A stretch of 64,000 nucleotides of DNA, taken from assembly GCA_964585635.1 (NCBI GenBank), contig CAZPEV010000001.1:1-64000 (forward strand), read 5' to 3'. Shown here piece after piece: positions 28,872 through 38,596 of this stretch. The translations under genes were made by a program, and so were the position numbers. A model generated the notes under the pieces. It was not told where the DNA came from and searched no databases. It saw only the letters and a program-made list of their open reading frames with translations. This DNA is from CAZPEV01 sp964585635 (GTDB lineage Bacteria > Zixibacteria > MSB-5A5 > GN15 > JAAZOE01). The number at the start of each line of letters is the position of its first letter. The first letter of the stretch is position 1.

Positions 28872-31800
28872 ATGGACGAACTGCTGCAACTCGAGAAAAG
28901 GCTTAGAAGGGCAATCGGCCAGAAGCGGGCCGTGCTGGCCGCCGCCGGAATCACGGCTTGGCTTTCAACCGGTCTGGGATTGGTGCTGCTTTTGTCGTCG
29001 CTGGCGGCGCTGTTTGTCCTGCCGGTGGCGATCAAGCTGGCGCTCCTGGCCGGCAGTCTGGGTCTTCTGGGATATGCCGTACATAAATATTCGGTGGTGC
29101 CGTTACGGCTGGAAAAGGGCCTGATCCCCGCTGCCCTGCAGATTGAAAAGAACCATCCCGAGCTGAAGGGACGGCTGGTGGCGGCGCTCCAATTCCGTCA
29201 CCTTAATCTGGACCGGACCAACTTTTCCAAGGCGTTGATCGAGCTGACCGGCCTTCAGGCGGCGGAGCTGGCCGGCCGGATCGACTTCACTGAAATCGTC
29301 TCCGGCTATCCATTGTATCGCAAGTTGCGCGGGGGCCTGCTGGTGACGGCCCTGGCGGTCGCTTTGGGGCTGTTGATTCCCGGGTTCTTTTCGACGGCGA
29401 TTGACGTCTACTCCCAGCCGACGACGCTGGTGGCTCCTCCCCCCGGATTTTCACTGACGGTCGTACCCGGCAACGTCGAGCGGGTCAAATACAGCGATAT
29501 CGAACTAGGCGGGGTTCTGGTCGGTCGCGGATTGCCGGCCGAGGTGAGTGTTCATTACCGCTTCGTCGACGGCCGCTGGCAGAACGAAAAGCTCGCCCTG
29601 GATCGCAACGGCCGGCCGGTGGTGACATTGCGCGATTCGCTCCCCTTTGCCATTACCCTCAAGCAGGTGCGGCGGTCGTTGGATTATTATGTCACGGCCG
29701 GCGACATCCAGTCGCAGCCGTACCGCATTGAGGTTGTCGATCGGCCGCGCGTGACGAGCCTCAAAGTCACGATCGATTACCCTCCCTATACTCGGCTGGA
29801 ATCACTCCACCTGGATGAGAACACCGGCTCATTTGCGGCGTTGGTCGGCAGCCGGGTCAGCCTTGAGATCGGGGCCAACCGCGATATCGCTCAGGGGGAG
29901 TTGGTCATCGACGATTCCCTGCATCAGACGATGACCTGCGCCGGGCCCCGGGCGACCTCCGGTTTCACCCTTTCCAAGGACTTTACCTATTATGTCCTGG
30001 TGCATGACCGTCAGGGGGAACAGAACCCGGATCCGATCGCCTATACCGTGACGGCGGTGCCGGATGAGTATCCCGTGATCGACGTTCTTTTCCCCGGCTT
30101 TGATCTTAACCTTGATGAGAGTATGCTGATACCGTTCAAGCTGCACATAACCGACGATTACGGGTTCTCTTCCCTGGTGCTTAAATACCAAATCGTATCG
30201 GGTGGGCGCAAGGGGGCCGACAACGTCGCCGTCATCAATTTCCCGGCCAGGCTGCAGATCGACGGCGAGGTAACGTTCAACTGGGATATGGAGGGATTCG
30301 ACCTGCTTCCCTCGGACTATGTTCTGTACCATTTCGAACTGGCCGACAATGACAAAGTATCCGGCCCCAAGGTGACCGCGACCCGCGTATATGCCGCCCG
30401 ACTGCCCTCGATCGATGAGATTGTCAAGGACGCCCAGACCGATCAGGACAGTCGCCTGACCGAATCGGAGCGGATTCTGCAGGAGCAGAAAGAGATGACC
30501 CAGAAGCTCGATCAGATGGTGCGGGAGATGAAAACCAACCAGAAGATGGATTGGCAGAGCAAGAAAGAGATGGAGAACCTGGCTGCTCAGCAGCAGAAGA
30601 CCGTGGATCGGCTGGAAGAGATGGCGCGCGAGATGCAGGCCTCGCTGCAGAAGATGGACAAGAACAACCTGGTGTCGGAGCAGATTCTGCAGAAGATGAT
30701 GGAGCTGCAAAAGCTGTTCAGCGAGATCGCCACGCCGCAGATGAAAGAGGCCCTGAAGAAGCTGCAGGATGCGCTCAAGGAGATGAGCGAGGAGGACTTG
30801 AAGAAGGCGCTGGAGGAAGCGCAGCTGACGCAAGAGGAGATGCTCAAACGGCTGGAGCGGACGATCGAATTGCTGAAACGGCTGCAGATACAGCAGACGA
30901 TGTCGGCCATGCTGAAGATGGCCGAGGAGATGCTCCTGGAGCAGAATCGGGTCAACGTCGAAACGGAGGAGGCGCCGGTGCGCGACGGCTTCGGTCGCCA
31001 GGCCCAACGCGAGCAACAGTTGCAGACGCAGATGGCGGCTCTTAAGGATGAGGCCGGACGACTGCAGAAGATGCTGAGCACATCCCCCTACAGCGACTCG
31101 GAAAAGCATAAGCGTTTCGGGCAGGCGGTTGAGGAAAATCAGGCGGCGGCGGATATGAGCCAGATGGCAGTCGCGCTCAATGAGAGCAGACAGGCTCCGG
31201 CGCTGAAGTCGGGCCAGGCGTCATCATCCAAGCTGGAATCGCTGGTGGACGAGATGCGCACCATTATCAGTGAGCTGTCCGACCGTGAAGGAGAAGAGCT
31301 GGCCAACCAGATACGCAAGACGATCAACGACGCCAACTATCTCTCTCAGAAGCAGGAAGATATTTACACCCAGGGCGGCCGCGGCGACCCGCCTCCCAAC
31401 GCGCTGTCCCAGCTGGCGGCCGAACAACAGGTGCTGCGTGAGGCGGTCGGTGGGCTGTTGCAGCGGGCCAATGACCTGGCCAAACGCTCGCCGTTTTTGG
31501 GAGCCGAGGTCATGTCGTACTTGAACCAGAGCCAGCAGGAGATGAATGGGGCTTGCAACAGCCTGAGCGATCGCCGCGGCCGGTCGGCCCAGACCCAGCA
31601 GCGCGACGCCATGTATAACCTCAACCGCGCCTCAACCCGCCTGCTGGACGGCCTGGACGAGCAAAAGCAGTGCAACAAGGGCGGCTCCTGCAACAAGAAT
31701 TCACAGAAGCTGCAGTCGCTCTGCCAGAAGCAAAATCAGATTAATACGGAGACCAAGGGGGCCTGTTCCAAACCGGGCGAGTCATTATCGCCCAGTCAGC

Positions 31801-32252
31801 GGGAGGCGTTACGGAAGCTGGCCTCGGAACAAAATGCCGTCCGCAAGTCGATTCAGGAACTCCAGGCGGAATTCGGCGACCGCCGCGAGATACTGGGGCG
31901 GCTCGACGCGCTTGGTGACGAAGCCCGACGAATCGAAGAAATGCTCGACCAGGGGCAGGCCGGACAGGAATTGTTCGACCGGCAGTTAAAGGTTTACTCC
32001 CGGATGCTTGATTTGCAGAAATCGCTCACCCGACGCGACTATGCCGAGGAACGAAAAGCCACCACCGCCGACGATATCTTGAGGGCGTCGCCGGGTCCCT
32101 TGGAAGGGACCGATAGTCGTCTGAACGAAACCTTGCAGGACCGACTGCAGCGGAGCCTTCAGGAGGGATATCCGCGTCAGTACGAACAGCAGATCAAGGC
32201 CTATTTCAAGGCGCTTTCGAATTTCAATCAGAATGGGACCGGTCACGAATAA
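28872..32252 (+). CDS. DUF4175 family membrane protein with long coiled coil
   Basis: 1126 residues. Two N-terminal transmembrane helices (about 22-75) and a third at about 155-175, then a beta-rich extracytoplasmic region to about residue 510 (PPPGFSLTVVPG, KVTIDYPPYTRLES). From about 520 to the end there is a Glu/Lys/Gln-rich coiled coil (EILQEQKEMTQKLDQMVREM-like heptads), with a Cys-containing stretch CNKGGSCNKNSQKLQSLC near 935. Architecture and context match DUF4175, a family of unknown function. Start ATG 28872 has GGGGAAGA upstream. It overlaps the TPR gene by 20 bases, so the two are translationally coupled. Confidence 0.88.
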   Translation: MDELLQLEKRLRRAIGQKRAVLAAAGITAWLSTGLGLVLLLSSLAALFVLPVAIKLALLAGSLGLLGYAVHKYSVVPLRLEKGLIPAALQIEKNHPELKGRLVAALQFRHLNLDRTNFSKALIELTGLQAAELAGRIDFTEIVSGYPLYRKLRGGLLVTALAVALGLLIPGFFSTAIDVYSQPTTLVAPPPGFSLTVVPGNVERVKYSDIELGGVLVGRGLPAEVSVHYRFVDGRWQNEKLALDRNGRPVVTLRDSLPFAITLKQVRRSLDYYVTAGDIQSQPYRIEVVDRPRVTSLKVTIDYPPYTRLESLHLDENTGSFAALVGSRVSLEIGANRDIAQGELVIDDSLHQTMTCAGPRATSGFTLSKDFTYYVLVHDRQGEQNPDPIAYTVTAVPDEYPVIDVLFPGFDLNLDESMLIPFKLHITDDYGFSSLVLKYQIVSGGRKGADNVAVINFPARLQIDGEVTFNWDMEGFDLLPSDYVLYHFELADNDKVSGPKVTATRVYAARLPSIDEIVKDAQTDQDSRLTESERILQEQKEMTQKLDQMVREMKTNQKMDWQSKKEMENLAAQQQKTVDRLEEMAREMQASLQKMDKNNLVSEQILQKMMELQKLFSEIATPQMKEALKKLQDALKEMSEEDLKKALEEAQLTQEEMLKRLERTIELLKRLQIQQTMSAMLKMAEEMLLEQNRVNVETEEAPVRDGFGRQAQREQQLQTQMAALKDEAGRLQKMLSTSPYSDSEKHKRFGQAVEENQAAADMSQMAVALNESRQAPALKSGQASSSKLESLVDEMRTIISELSDREGEELANQIRKTINDANYLSQKQEDIYTQGGRGDPPPNALSQLAAEQQVLREAVGGLLQRANDLAKRSPFLGAEVMSYLNQSQQEMNGACNSLSDRRGRSAQTQQRDAMYNLNRASTRLLDGLDEQKQCNKGGSCNKNSQKLQSLCQKQNQINTETKGACSKPGESLSPSQREALRKLASEQNAVRKSIQELQAEFGDRREILGRLDALGDEARRIEEMLDQGQAGQELFDRQLKVYSRMLDLQKSLTRRDYAEERKATTADDILRASPGPLEGTDSRLNETLQDRLQRSLQEGYPRQYEQQIKAYFKALSNFNQNGTGHE

Positions 32253-34089
32253 GACGGTAGCCATCGGGGCTTTGCTGGTATTGATGGTGGCGGCGGCGCT
32301 TCCGGCGGCGGCACAGCCGCCGATCGATAGCGGCGGGATCATAATCATCGATCCCACGGCCGGCTCCCCCCCCCGCAAGTCGTCTCCGCTTGAGCAGGCC
32401 GAGCGCCTGATGCGCATGGGGGATTTTACCCGTGCCGCGGCCGTGCTGGAGGCCGTCCTGGAAAAAGCGCCGGCCTATCAGCAAGCGGCGATGCTCCTGG
32501 CCACCTGCTACGAGAACCTCCAGGATTACGGACGGCTGCTGATTCTCCTGAACCGTCGGGCCGCCACCGAACCGCCCGGCTATTCGCTGTATCGCGACCT
32601 GGGGCGGGCCCATTTGCTGTCAGGAAGCGCCGATTCGGCCAAGATCTATTTCTTCCGGGCCGCCGATTATGTCGGGGGCCTGACAGACATGCTGACCGAA
32701 ATCGCCGAGACTTACCAACGCCTGGGCCAGTACCGTATGGAGGCCGAGTTTATTGATTCCATGCGCATTCGCTTCGGCCGCTCCGATCTTATGGCCGGGC
32801 CGATGGGCGACGCCTTGGCGACCCAACGTCAGTACCGTCGGGCGACCGAGGAATACCTGAACTACTTGGAACAGGACACCGTGACGGCCCGCGACGCCGA
32901 AAATAAGATCATCGCCCTGATTCAGTATGGCGAGGCGGGCGATACCGTCATGGCGGTCCTTGGAGCCCGTCTCCAGGGCCAGCCGAATCCGCGGCTGTTG
33001 AAGATGTACGGGCAAATCCTCATGGAGCGGGGACGGTATCCCGACGCCTTCGCCTTCTTCCTGCTCCGCGACAGCCTCGATCAGGGGTCCGGTTCCGACG
33101 TTCTTTATTTCATGCAAGAGTGCATCCGGCGCGAGCGTTTCGACTATGCAGTCCAGGCCGGTGAATATTTTTTGCGGCGATATCCTGAATCGGGATTGGC
33201 CACCCCGGCCCGGTTTCTCATGGCCGAGGGATACACGTCGCTCGGCCGATACCGTGATGCCGGCTCGGTGCTGACGGCAATTCTGGATAATCAGGATCGA
33301 ACGTCGGCTCGGATCGAAGCGCATCTGCGACTGGGCCAATTGCTTAAAGATTACCTGAATGATCCGGCGGCGGCCAGGGATCATCTCGGCGAGGTGCATC
33401 GCAGCGCCCCCGGGACCCGCTTTGATTCAGAGGCGCTGCTGGGCCTGGCCGACATCTATGTTCATCAGCGGAATTTCGATTCCGCCGTTGCCCTGTATCA
33501 GACGTTGGTCGACCGCGAAGGCCAGGAGGATCTGGCCGAAGAGGCCGAGTTCCTGCTGGCCCAGGCGAACCTTTATAAGGGATCATACGAAGAAGCCGGC
33601 GCCCGATTTCGACGGCTGATCAATCGATATCCTCACGGGCTCTATGTCAACGATGCCATCCAGTACAGCCTGATCCTCAGCGAGACGCAGGAGCAGGCCC
33701 CCAAGCAGTTGGACCTGTTTGGGGCAGCCGAGTATTACCGGAAAATCAATCAAGCCGATTCGCTGGAGCATTATCTGATAAAAATATGCCGGGTTCAGGT
33801 GCCGTCGCTGGCGCCGTTAGCCTATTTGCATCTCGGAGAAATGTACCGTGATCACGACCGAAAGGACGAAGCAATAGCTGCCGCCGACAGCCTGACAGCG
33901 CTATACCCCGAGTCGTATTATGTGCCGTTTGGGATGAAACTGAAAGCTGACATTCTCTGGCAAATGCCCTCCGACCGGGAACGGGCGATGACTCTTTACC
34001 GGGAATTGCTGGAGAAGTTCGCCACCTACCCCTTCGCGGCGGAGATCAGAGAGCTGCTCCGCCGGAACCCGTCGTCGAAGCAAAGTTAG
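32233..34089 (+). CDS. Periplasmic/outer-membrane tetratricopeptide repeat protein
   Basis: 618 residues with a signal peptide MGPVTNKTVAIGALLVLMVA ending near QAQP-like LPAAAQ. About a dozen TPR-type helical pairs: AERLMRMGDFTRAAAVLEAV, YRDLGRAHLLSGSADSAKIY, YIHQRNFDSAVALYQTLVDR-like and LQWRMP-type repeats near the end (DRERAMTLYRELLEKFATYP). TPRs scaffold protein complexes. Translational coupling to DUF4175 suggests the two form an envelope complex together with DUF4159. ATG 32233 lies inside the DUF4175 coding end. Confidence 0.85.
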   Translation: MGPVTNKTVAIGALLVLMVAAALPAAAQPPIDSGGIIIIDPTAGSPPRKSSPLEQAERLMRMGDFTRAAAVLEAVLEKAPAYQQAAMLLATCYENLQDYGRLLILLNRRAATEPPGYSLYRDLGRAHLLSGSADSAKIYFFRAADYVGGLTDMLTEIAETYQRLGQYRMEAEFIDSMRIRFGRSDLMAGPMGDALATQRQYRRATEEYLNYLEQDTVTARDAENKIIALIQYGEAGDTVMAVLGARLQGQPNPRLLKMYGQILMERGRYPDAFAFFLLRDSLDQGSGSDVLYFMQECIRRERFDYAVQAGEYFLRRYPESGLATPARFLMAEGYTSLGRYRDAGSVLTAILDNQDRTSARIEAHLRLGQLLKDYLNDPAAARDHLGEVHRSAPGTRFDSEALLGLADIYVHQRNFDSAVALYQTLVDREGQEDLAEEAEFLLAQANLYKGSYEEAGARFRRLINRYPHGLYVNDAIQYSLILSETQEQAPKQLDLFGAAEYYRKINQADSLEHYLIKICRVQVPSLAPLAYLHLGEMYRDHDRKDEAIAAADSLTALYPESYYVPFGMKLKADILWQMPSDRERAMTLYRELLEKFATYPFAAEIRELLRRNPSSKQS

Positions 34090-34191
34090 CCGACGCGCGG
34101 CACGGCGTCGGCCATTCGGTCAATAGGGCGTTTTTTCCGCGGGCCGACTCATTGAGGCCACTTTCCGTTCCAGATCGACGACCCGCTTCTC

Positions 34192-34365
34192 CTAGCCCTC
34201 GATCTTGGCCGCTTTGATCTTCGTGGTCGTACGGACCAGAAGCGCCAAGGAGATCAGAAGAAACAGCACCGAATTGATCTTGCGGAATATTTCACCATAG
34301 TTGAAAATGGCGTCCAAAAAGGCGGCAATTCCCAGCAGGAACAGAAGCATACACCAAAACAGCAT
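34192..34365 (-). CDS. Small two-helix membrane protein; in-frame amber codon cuts off a coiled-coil tail
   Basis: 57 residues from ATG 34363-34365, preceded by GGAGG five bases upstream; the ATG at 34377 is too early for that site. Two transmembrane helices (MLFWCMLLFLLGIAAFLDAI and INSVLFLLISLALLVR), then a basic helix. The TAG at 34192-34194 is followed in the same frame by a convincing continuation to a TGA at 34120 (EKRVVDLERKVASMSRPAE). Together with the preceding KIEG this makes a regular heptad pattern with the amber codon at a hydrophobic position. A former Leu codon (TTG to TAG) or readthrough is likely. The family is not recognised. Confidence 0.6.
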   Translation of the reverse strand: MLFWCMLLFLLGIAAFLDAIFNYGEIFRKINSVLFLLISLALLVRTTTKIKAAKIEG

Positions 34366-34523
34366 AGCAACCTCCATGACCGTGACCCGGCGTGCGGGTT
34401 CAATCCAGAAAAGACTTGTCTAATGCCAACTAAACTATATATTTACCCCATTATTAAGGGAGCCAACGTTGGCCGTCTGTGTATACATATCGACGATGAG
34501 TCAGCATTCTTTAGGAGGTCATT

Positions 34524-37394
34524 GTGGACCAAACCGTCAAGGGGTGGAATGACGGCTTCGATCGGATTAACGTTCTGGTCGCCAGCCTGACAACCTTTGT
34601 CACCTTCATTATTTTGTACCTAACCGTTTCCCGGACTATCAGTTACTGGGATTGTGGGGAGTTTGTCGCATGCGCCCATTTGTTGGGGAATCCCCATCCA
34701 CCGGGTTCACCGGTCTTCGTCCTGATCGGGCGCGCCTTCGATATCCTGCATCTGGTCGAGGACGTTGCCTTCCGAATCAACCTCATGTCCGTGCTGGCCT
34801 CCTCCTGCGCTGCCTTATTTGCCTACCTGATTATCGTCAAACTGATTATGAGTTGGTACAAGGGGAAAGAAGAGCAGTCCCTGGGGCGGTACATCGCTTA
34901 TGCTTCCGGGTTTATCGGCGCCATGTTCATGGCCTTTGGGCGCACCCAGTGGGGCAACTCCGTGGAGGCGGAGGTCTACAGCTTGTCTATGGCGCTCATG
35001 CTGATCATGTTCTGGCTGGCGCTGCGCTGGTTTGATCATCGCTATGATGCCGCGGGTCAACGGATCGCTATCCTGGTCAGCTTTCTGGCCATGTTCTCGG
35101 TCGGACTGCACTTGACGGTTTTTCTGGTGATTCCATTTGTGGTCATCTTCATGTGCCTGAAGGAGGACACGACCCGGACCGACTGGGCGATCGTGGCCGG
35201 ATTCATCGTCTTCGAGGTTCTGCTGATCATGGTGCTGTCGACCAGTTATGGCATGTACAAGGTGTTTTTGGCCATCACCGGGATACTCATCATCGCCCTG
35301 GCCATCTATCTGCGGCAGAAGATCTATTGGCCGGTGGCGATCGCCTTCGCCTCTATTTTGCCGATCATGAGCGACTTTAAGTCCTTCATGATTGCCATGG
35401 TGGCCGGGCTGGTGATCACCGTGATCATGTTTATTGTCAAGCGGACCGGCTTATGGCGGTTGGCGATGCTCATGGTATTGGCAGGGGCGCTGGGCTGGTC
35501 GGTTCACCTCTATATTCCGATCCGCTCGGCCCAGCATCCGTTGATTGATGAAAACACTCCCTCCCGGAGCTTCCAAACTTTTGTCGACTTCCTGGATCGG
35601 AAGCAATACGGCAGCATGGCGATGACCGAGCGCATGTTTGAGCGGCGCGGCTCCTGGGGCAACCAATTGGGCGACCACGCCCGAATGGGATATTGGGGAT
35701 TTTTCAAAGAGCAATATTCCAGCAGCTCGACCTTTCCGCTGTTCTTCCTCATCGGCCTGTACGGCTTGGCGGTCCTGGCTCAGAAAAATCCATCGCGGGG
35801 GTACATACTGATCGCGTTTGTCATTGTCGCCTCGGTCGGGATGGTGGTATACATGAATTTCGCCGACGGCACCCGCTTCAGTGAGGCCACGGGTGACGCC
35901 TACCAGGAAGTCCGCGACCGAGACTATTTCTTTAACCCGGCCTTTGTCTTGTTCGGCATGGTGATCGGCCTCGGCATGGGGGCGGTCATGGAGGCGGTGC
36001 GCAGGTACGGCCAGAAGCTGGGATTCCGCAATCAGCGGCTGGCGGTCATGACCTCTCTGGTGCTGGTGTTGACGACCATCGTGCCGATCCAGGCCAATTA
36101 TTACACCAATGACCGTTCGCGGAACCGCATGGCGTATGACTATGCCTATAACATGCTGGCCTCCTGCGAAAAGGATGCCATCCTGTTCACCTCCGGCGAT
36201 AACGATACCTTTCCCCTGTGGGGCATACAAGCGGTCTATGACTTCCGCCGGGATGTCCGCGTGGTCAATTTCTCGCTGCTCAACACCGACTGGTACAACT
36301 GGCAGTTGAAGCATTTCCAAAACGTTCCGATTTCGCTGGAGGACGACCAGATTCTCTGGAATCCGTACACCCTGCCGGACGGCACGGAGATCGTCAAGCC
36401 GGATAAAACGTTCAACGATCGCGCCCGCAAGCGCCAGACCTGGCTGATTCCGATGGCGTATCAGGGACAGACGATGAAGGTGGCCTCGATGATGCTGGAC
36501 GATATCATCCTGTCCAACAATTGGCGGTTTCCGGTATACTTCTCTTCGGCCTCCGGCGAGGTGCGCGGCTCGCCCCTCAAGCTCCTCGACCACTCTTATC
36601 GCGACGGCTTGCTGCTGCGCCTGTCGCGCGACGAGTCCAAGCTGGCGTTCGATGAGAAACGGACCGACAGCCTTTTCTTCAAAGTGTATAAATACACCAA
36701 TCTCGACGACACGTTGGTCGCGCAGGATGAAAACGCCACCGGCATCGCCCTGGTGTATCCGGAGAAGGCCCTCGACTACAGCACCTATTTGTATCGCCTT
36801 GGCGACACGGCCCGCGCCGACTCGGTGGTGACTATGATTGGCCGGAAAATACCGTTCTATTGGAGAAGTCGCCTGGCCGAGCGGGATATTGCGCTCCGTC
36901 GCCAGGCGGCGACGCCGGCCCTGGATCTGCAGCAGGGGGAGTCGCAATATATGCAGGGTCGGCGCGCCGACTCCATTCGGGCCTTGGCGATCGAGCAGGA
37001 GTTGCTGCAATATCTGCAGGGATATTTGAACCTGAACCCGGGGAATATCTTCTTTTATCAATTCCTGGGAATGGCCAACTATGCCATCGGCAACCGGGCG
37101 GAAGCCGAACGGCTGATGACTGAAGCCTGGGTCATGAACCATGACAAGGAACCGACGTTTCGCGCTCTGCTGGCGATTTACGCCGAAGATCGGCGGGCCG
37201 CCGACATGATCCGGGTGGCTAAAGAATACCTGGAGTATCAGCGCCAAGATCAGATGGCCAATGAAGTCGTTCGGAATGCATCGGTTCTCATGCAAGCCCC
37301 CCCGCCTCCGCCTGATTTGCCCGGCGGCGCCCTTCCCGGGGGCAATGCCCCGCCGGTAGGGGTGGTCACGCGGGGGGATCCGGGTAATACGTGA
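34524..37394 (+). CDS. DUF2723 GT-C family glycosyltransferase, protein O-mannosyltransferase-like
   Basis: 956 residues. GTG start with AGGAGG five bases upstream. The N-terminal membrane domain has about a dozen helices and carries SYWDCGEFVACAHLLGNPHP, the conserved acidic first-loop motif of the DUF2723 family (the DCGE pair is the predicted catalytic site), and RTQWGNSVEAEVYSL. A soluble C-terminal region from about residue 520 includes SGDNDTFPLWGIQ and TPR-like helices (FFYQFLGMANYAIGNRAEAE). Family members in Bacteroidetes add sugars to secreted proteins using lipid-linked donors. The product would glycosylate periplasmic or exported proteins; targets are unknown. It ends in a proline/glycine-rich tail (APPPPPDLPGGALPGG). 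Confidence 0.88.
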   Translation: MDQTVKGWNDGFDRINVLVASLTTFVTFIILYLTVSRTISYWDCGEFVACAHLLGNPHPPGSPVFVLIGRAFDILHLVEDVAFRINLMSVLASSCAALFAYLIIVKLIMSWYKGKEEQSLGRYIAYASGFIGAMFMAFGRTQWGNSVEAEVYSLSMALMLIMFWLALRWFDHRYDAAGQRIAILVSFLAMFSVGLHLTVFLVIPFVVIFMCLKEDTTRTDWAIVAGFIVFEVLLIMVLSTSYGMYKVFLAITGILIIALAIYLRQKIYWPVAIAFASILPIMSDFKSFMIAMVAGLVITVIMFIVKRTGLWRLAMLMVLAGALGWSVHLYIPIRSAQHPLIDENTPSRSFQTFVDFLDRKQYGSMAMTERMFERRGSWGNQLGDHARMGYWGFFKEQYSSSSTFPLFFLIGLYGLAVLAQKNPSRGYILIAFVIVASVGMVVYMNFADGTRFSEATGDAYQEVRDRDYFFNPAFVLFGMVIGLGMGAVMEAVRRYGQKLGFRNQRLAVMTSLVLVLTTIVPIQANYYTNDRSRNRMAYDYAYNMLASCEKDAILFTSGDNDTFPLWGIQAVYDFRRDVRVVNFSLLNTDWYNWQLKHFQNVPISLEDDQILWNPYTLPDGTEIVKPDKTFNDRARKRQTWLIPMAYQGQTMKVASMMLDDIILSNNWRFPVYFSSASGEVRGSPLKLLDHSYRDGLLLRLSRDESKLAFDEKRTDSLFFKVYKYTNLDDTLVAQDENATGIALVYPEKALDYSTYLYRLGDTARADSVVTMIGRKIPFYWRSRLAERDIALRRQAATPALDLQQGESQYMQGRRADSIRALAIEQELLQYLQGYLNLNPGNIFFYQFLGMANYAIGNRAEAERLMTEAWVMNHDKEPTFRALLAIYAEDRRAADMIRVAKEYLEYQRQDQMANEVVRNASVLMQAPPPPPDLPGGALPGGNAPPVGVVTRGDPGNT

Positions 37395-37423
37395 AGGCTC
37401 GGCGGGCCGCGGGCTAAGACATT

Positions 37424-37458
37424 GCGGTGGGGGCCTATTGGCCACCCCGTTTTGTTTT
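37424..37458 (+). terminator. Imperfect terminator-like hairpin
   Basis: GGTGGGGGCC-TATT-GGCCACCCCG with internal mismatches, followed by GTTTTGTTTT. It lies between the convergent DUF2723 and holB genes and would end the former. Confidence 0.4.
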
Positions 37459-37480
37459 GGGAAAGAGCCTGGGTTCAGGC

Positions 37481-38596
37481 TTATCGCATGCGGATTTCAG
37501 ATTGAAGACCCAGACGCCGCACCAGATCGATAAGGAGAGCCGCTACCGCCGTTCTGGTTTCAACGTTGATGTCAATATCATCGATGACGGCGCCGATGAC
37601 GGCCGGCACTCCGGCCAGCGCTTTGGGATTCATGGCGCGGCCTGTCAATCGTTCCAACTCGGCGGCGAAATCGACATTGACAAGAGCGGTCCGATCCGCG
37701 CCGCATTGGAGCAGAAGCAGATCGCGGAAAAGAGATTGCCAGGCGGCCAAGATTCGGTTGATACGAAAGCGATCGGTCGTCGGCAATAACTCGGACGCCT
37801 CGGCAATCACCTCCACCAAGTCCGCATCAAAGAACCCCTTGAAGATCAGCTTGGCGATCTCGCGATCTTGAGTGATGTCATCGTCGGTCAGATACAGCGC
37901 GCGCCCGAGCGATCCGGAGCAGAGACGGGCCAAAACCGCCGCCTGGTTATCGCCGACGGCGGCATGGTCGGCCAAGTAAGCGGCGATGGCGGGGGTGGCG
38001 AGGCGGGAGAAACGGACCCGCCGGCAGCGAGAGACTACCGTCTGCGGTATCCGTTCCGGCCGCGACGTCGTGATGATCATCAGCGTTCGCGGGGGCGGTT
38101 CCTCGATCAACTTGAGAAGCGCGTCGGCGGACGAGGTCAGCATCCGATCCATCTGCTCGATCACGACCACGCGTCGGCCGTCGACCGACGGTTTCTGGGC
38201 CAGGTTGCGCCGGATTTCCCGCACGGTGGCGACGGGGATCGACATCTGCCGCTTGCCGCTGATCAGGGCGTATGGTTCGGCGATCTTCTGGTTGAGAATT
38301 TCCCAATAGTTCTCATTCTCCTCCTTGTCGCTCTTGGACGGCGGCGTCGGGACGGCGATGCTGAGGTTGGGATATTGCAGGTTATCGATCTGGCGGCAGG
38401 GGGCGCATCGACCACAGCTATCGTTCTCGCGACGGTCACGGCAATTGAGATAGGCGGTAAGCGCCAGCGCCGCGACCCACTTGCCGACCCCCTCCGGGCC
38501 GCAGAAGAGAAAACTATTCGGGAGTTGGTCCCGGTCGGCGGTCTGGATCAGAATCCGCCGCACCTGCTCCTGGCCTACCAGCAAACTAAAACGCAT
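37481..38596 (-). CDS. holB: DNA polymerase III clamp-loader subunit (delta prime / HolB-like)
   Basis: 371 residues. A clamp-loader AAA+ protein that helps load the beta sliding clamp at the replication fork. Features: P-loop-like GPEGVGKW (Ser/Thr replaced by Trp, so ATP binding is doubtful, as in other delta prime subunits), a zinc-binding cysteine cluster C-x8-C-x2-C-x2-C (C..NDSCGRCAPC), VVVIEQMDRMLTSSADALLK, and the SRC motif (TVVSRCRRVRF) that supplies an arginine finger to a neighbouring subunit. Its start overlaps the end of the EnvC-like gene by 11 bases, making it the last gene of the ftsE-ftsX-envC-holB operon, an unusual placement. Confidence 0.9.
   Translation of the reverse strand: MRFSLLVGQEQVRRILIQTADRDQLPNSFLFCGPEGVGKWVAALALTAYLNCRDRRENDSCGRCAPCRQIDNLQYPNLSIAVPTPPSKSDKEENENYWEILNQKIAEPYALISGKRQMSIPVATVREIRRNLAQKPSVDGRRVVVIEQMDRMLTSSADALLKLIEEPPPRTLMIITTSRPERIPQTVVSRCRRVRFSRLATPAIAAYLADHAAVGDNQAAVLARLCSGSLGRALYLTDDDITQDREIAKLIFKGFFDADLVEVIAEASELLPTTDRFRINRILAAWQSLFRDLLLLQCGADRTALVNVDFAAELERLTGRAMNPKALAGVPAVIGAVIDDIDINVETRTAVAALLIDLVRRLGLQSEIRMR

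Noticed and set aside
34192..34194. Organism-wide recoding of TAG as an amino acid
   Set aside because: Several clear genes here end with TAG (for example at 3777, 9953 and 59997) at the natural end of their families, so the code is standard.
35451..37445. Long antisense frame (664 codons) opposite the DUF2723 gene
   Set aside because: Low-complexity His/Arg/Gln-rich translation, no signal or family motif, and the opposite strand has a clear family match; a codon-bias shadow.
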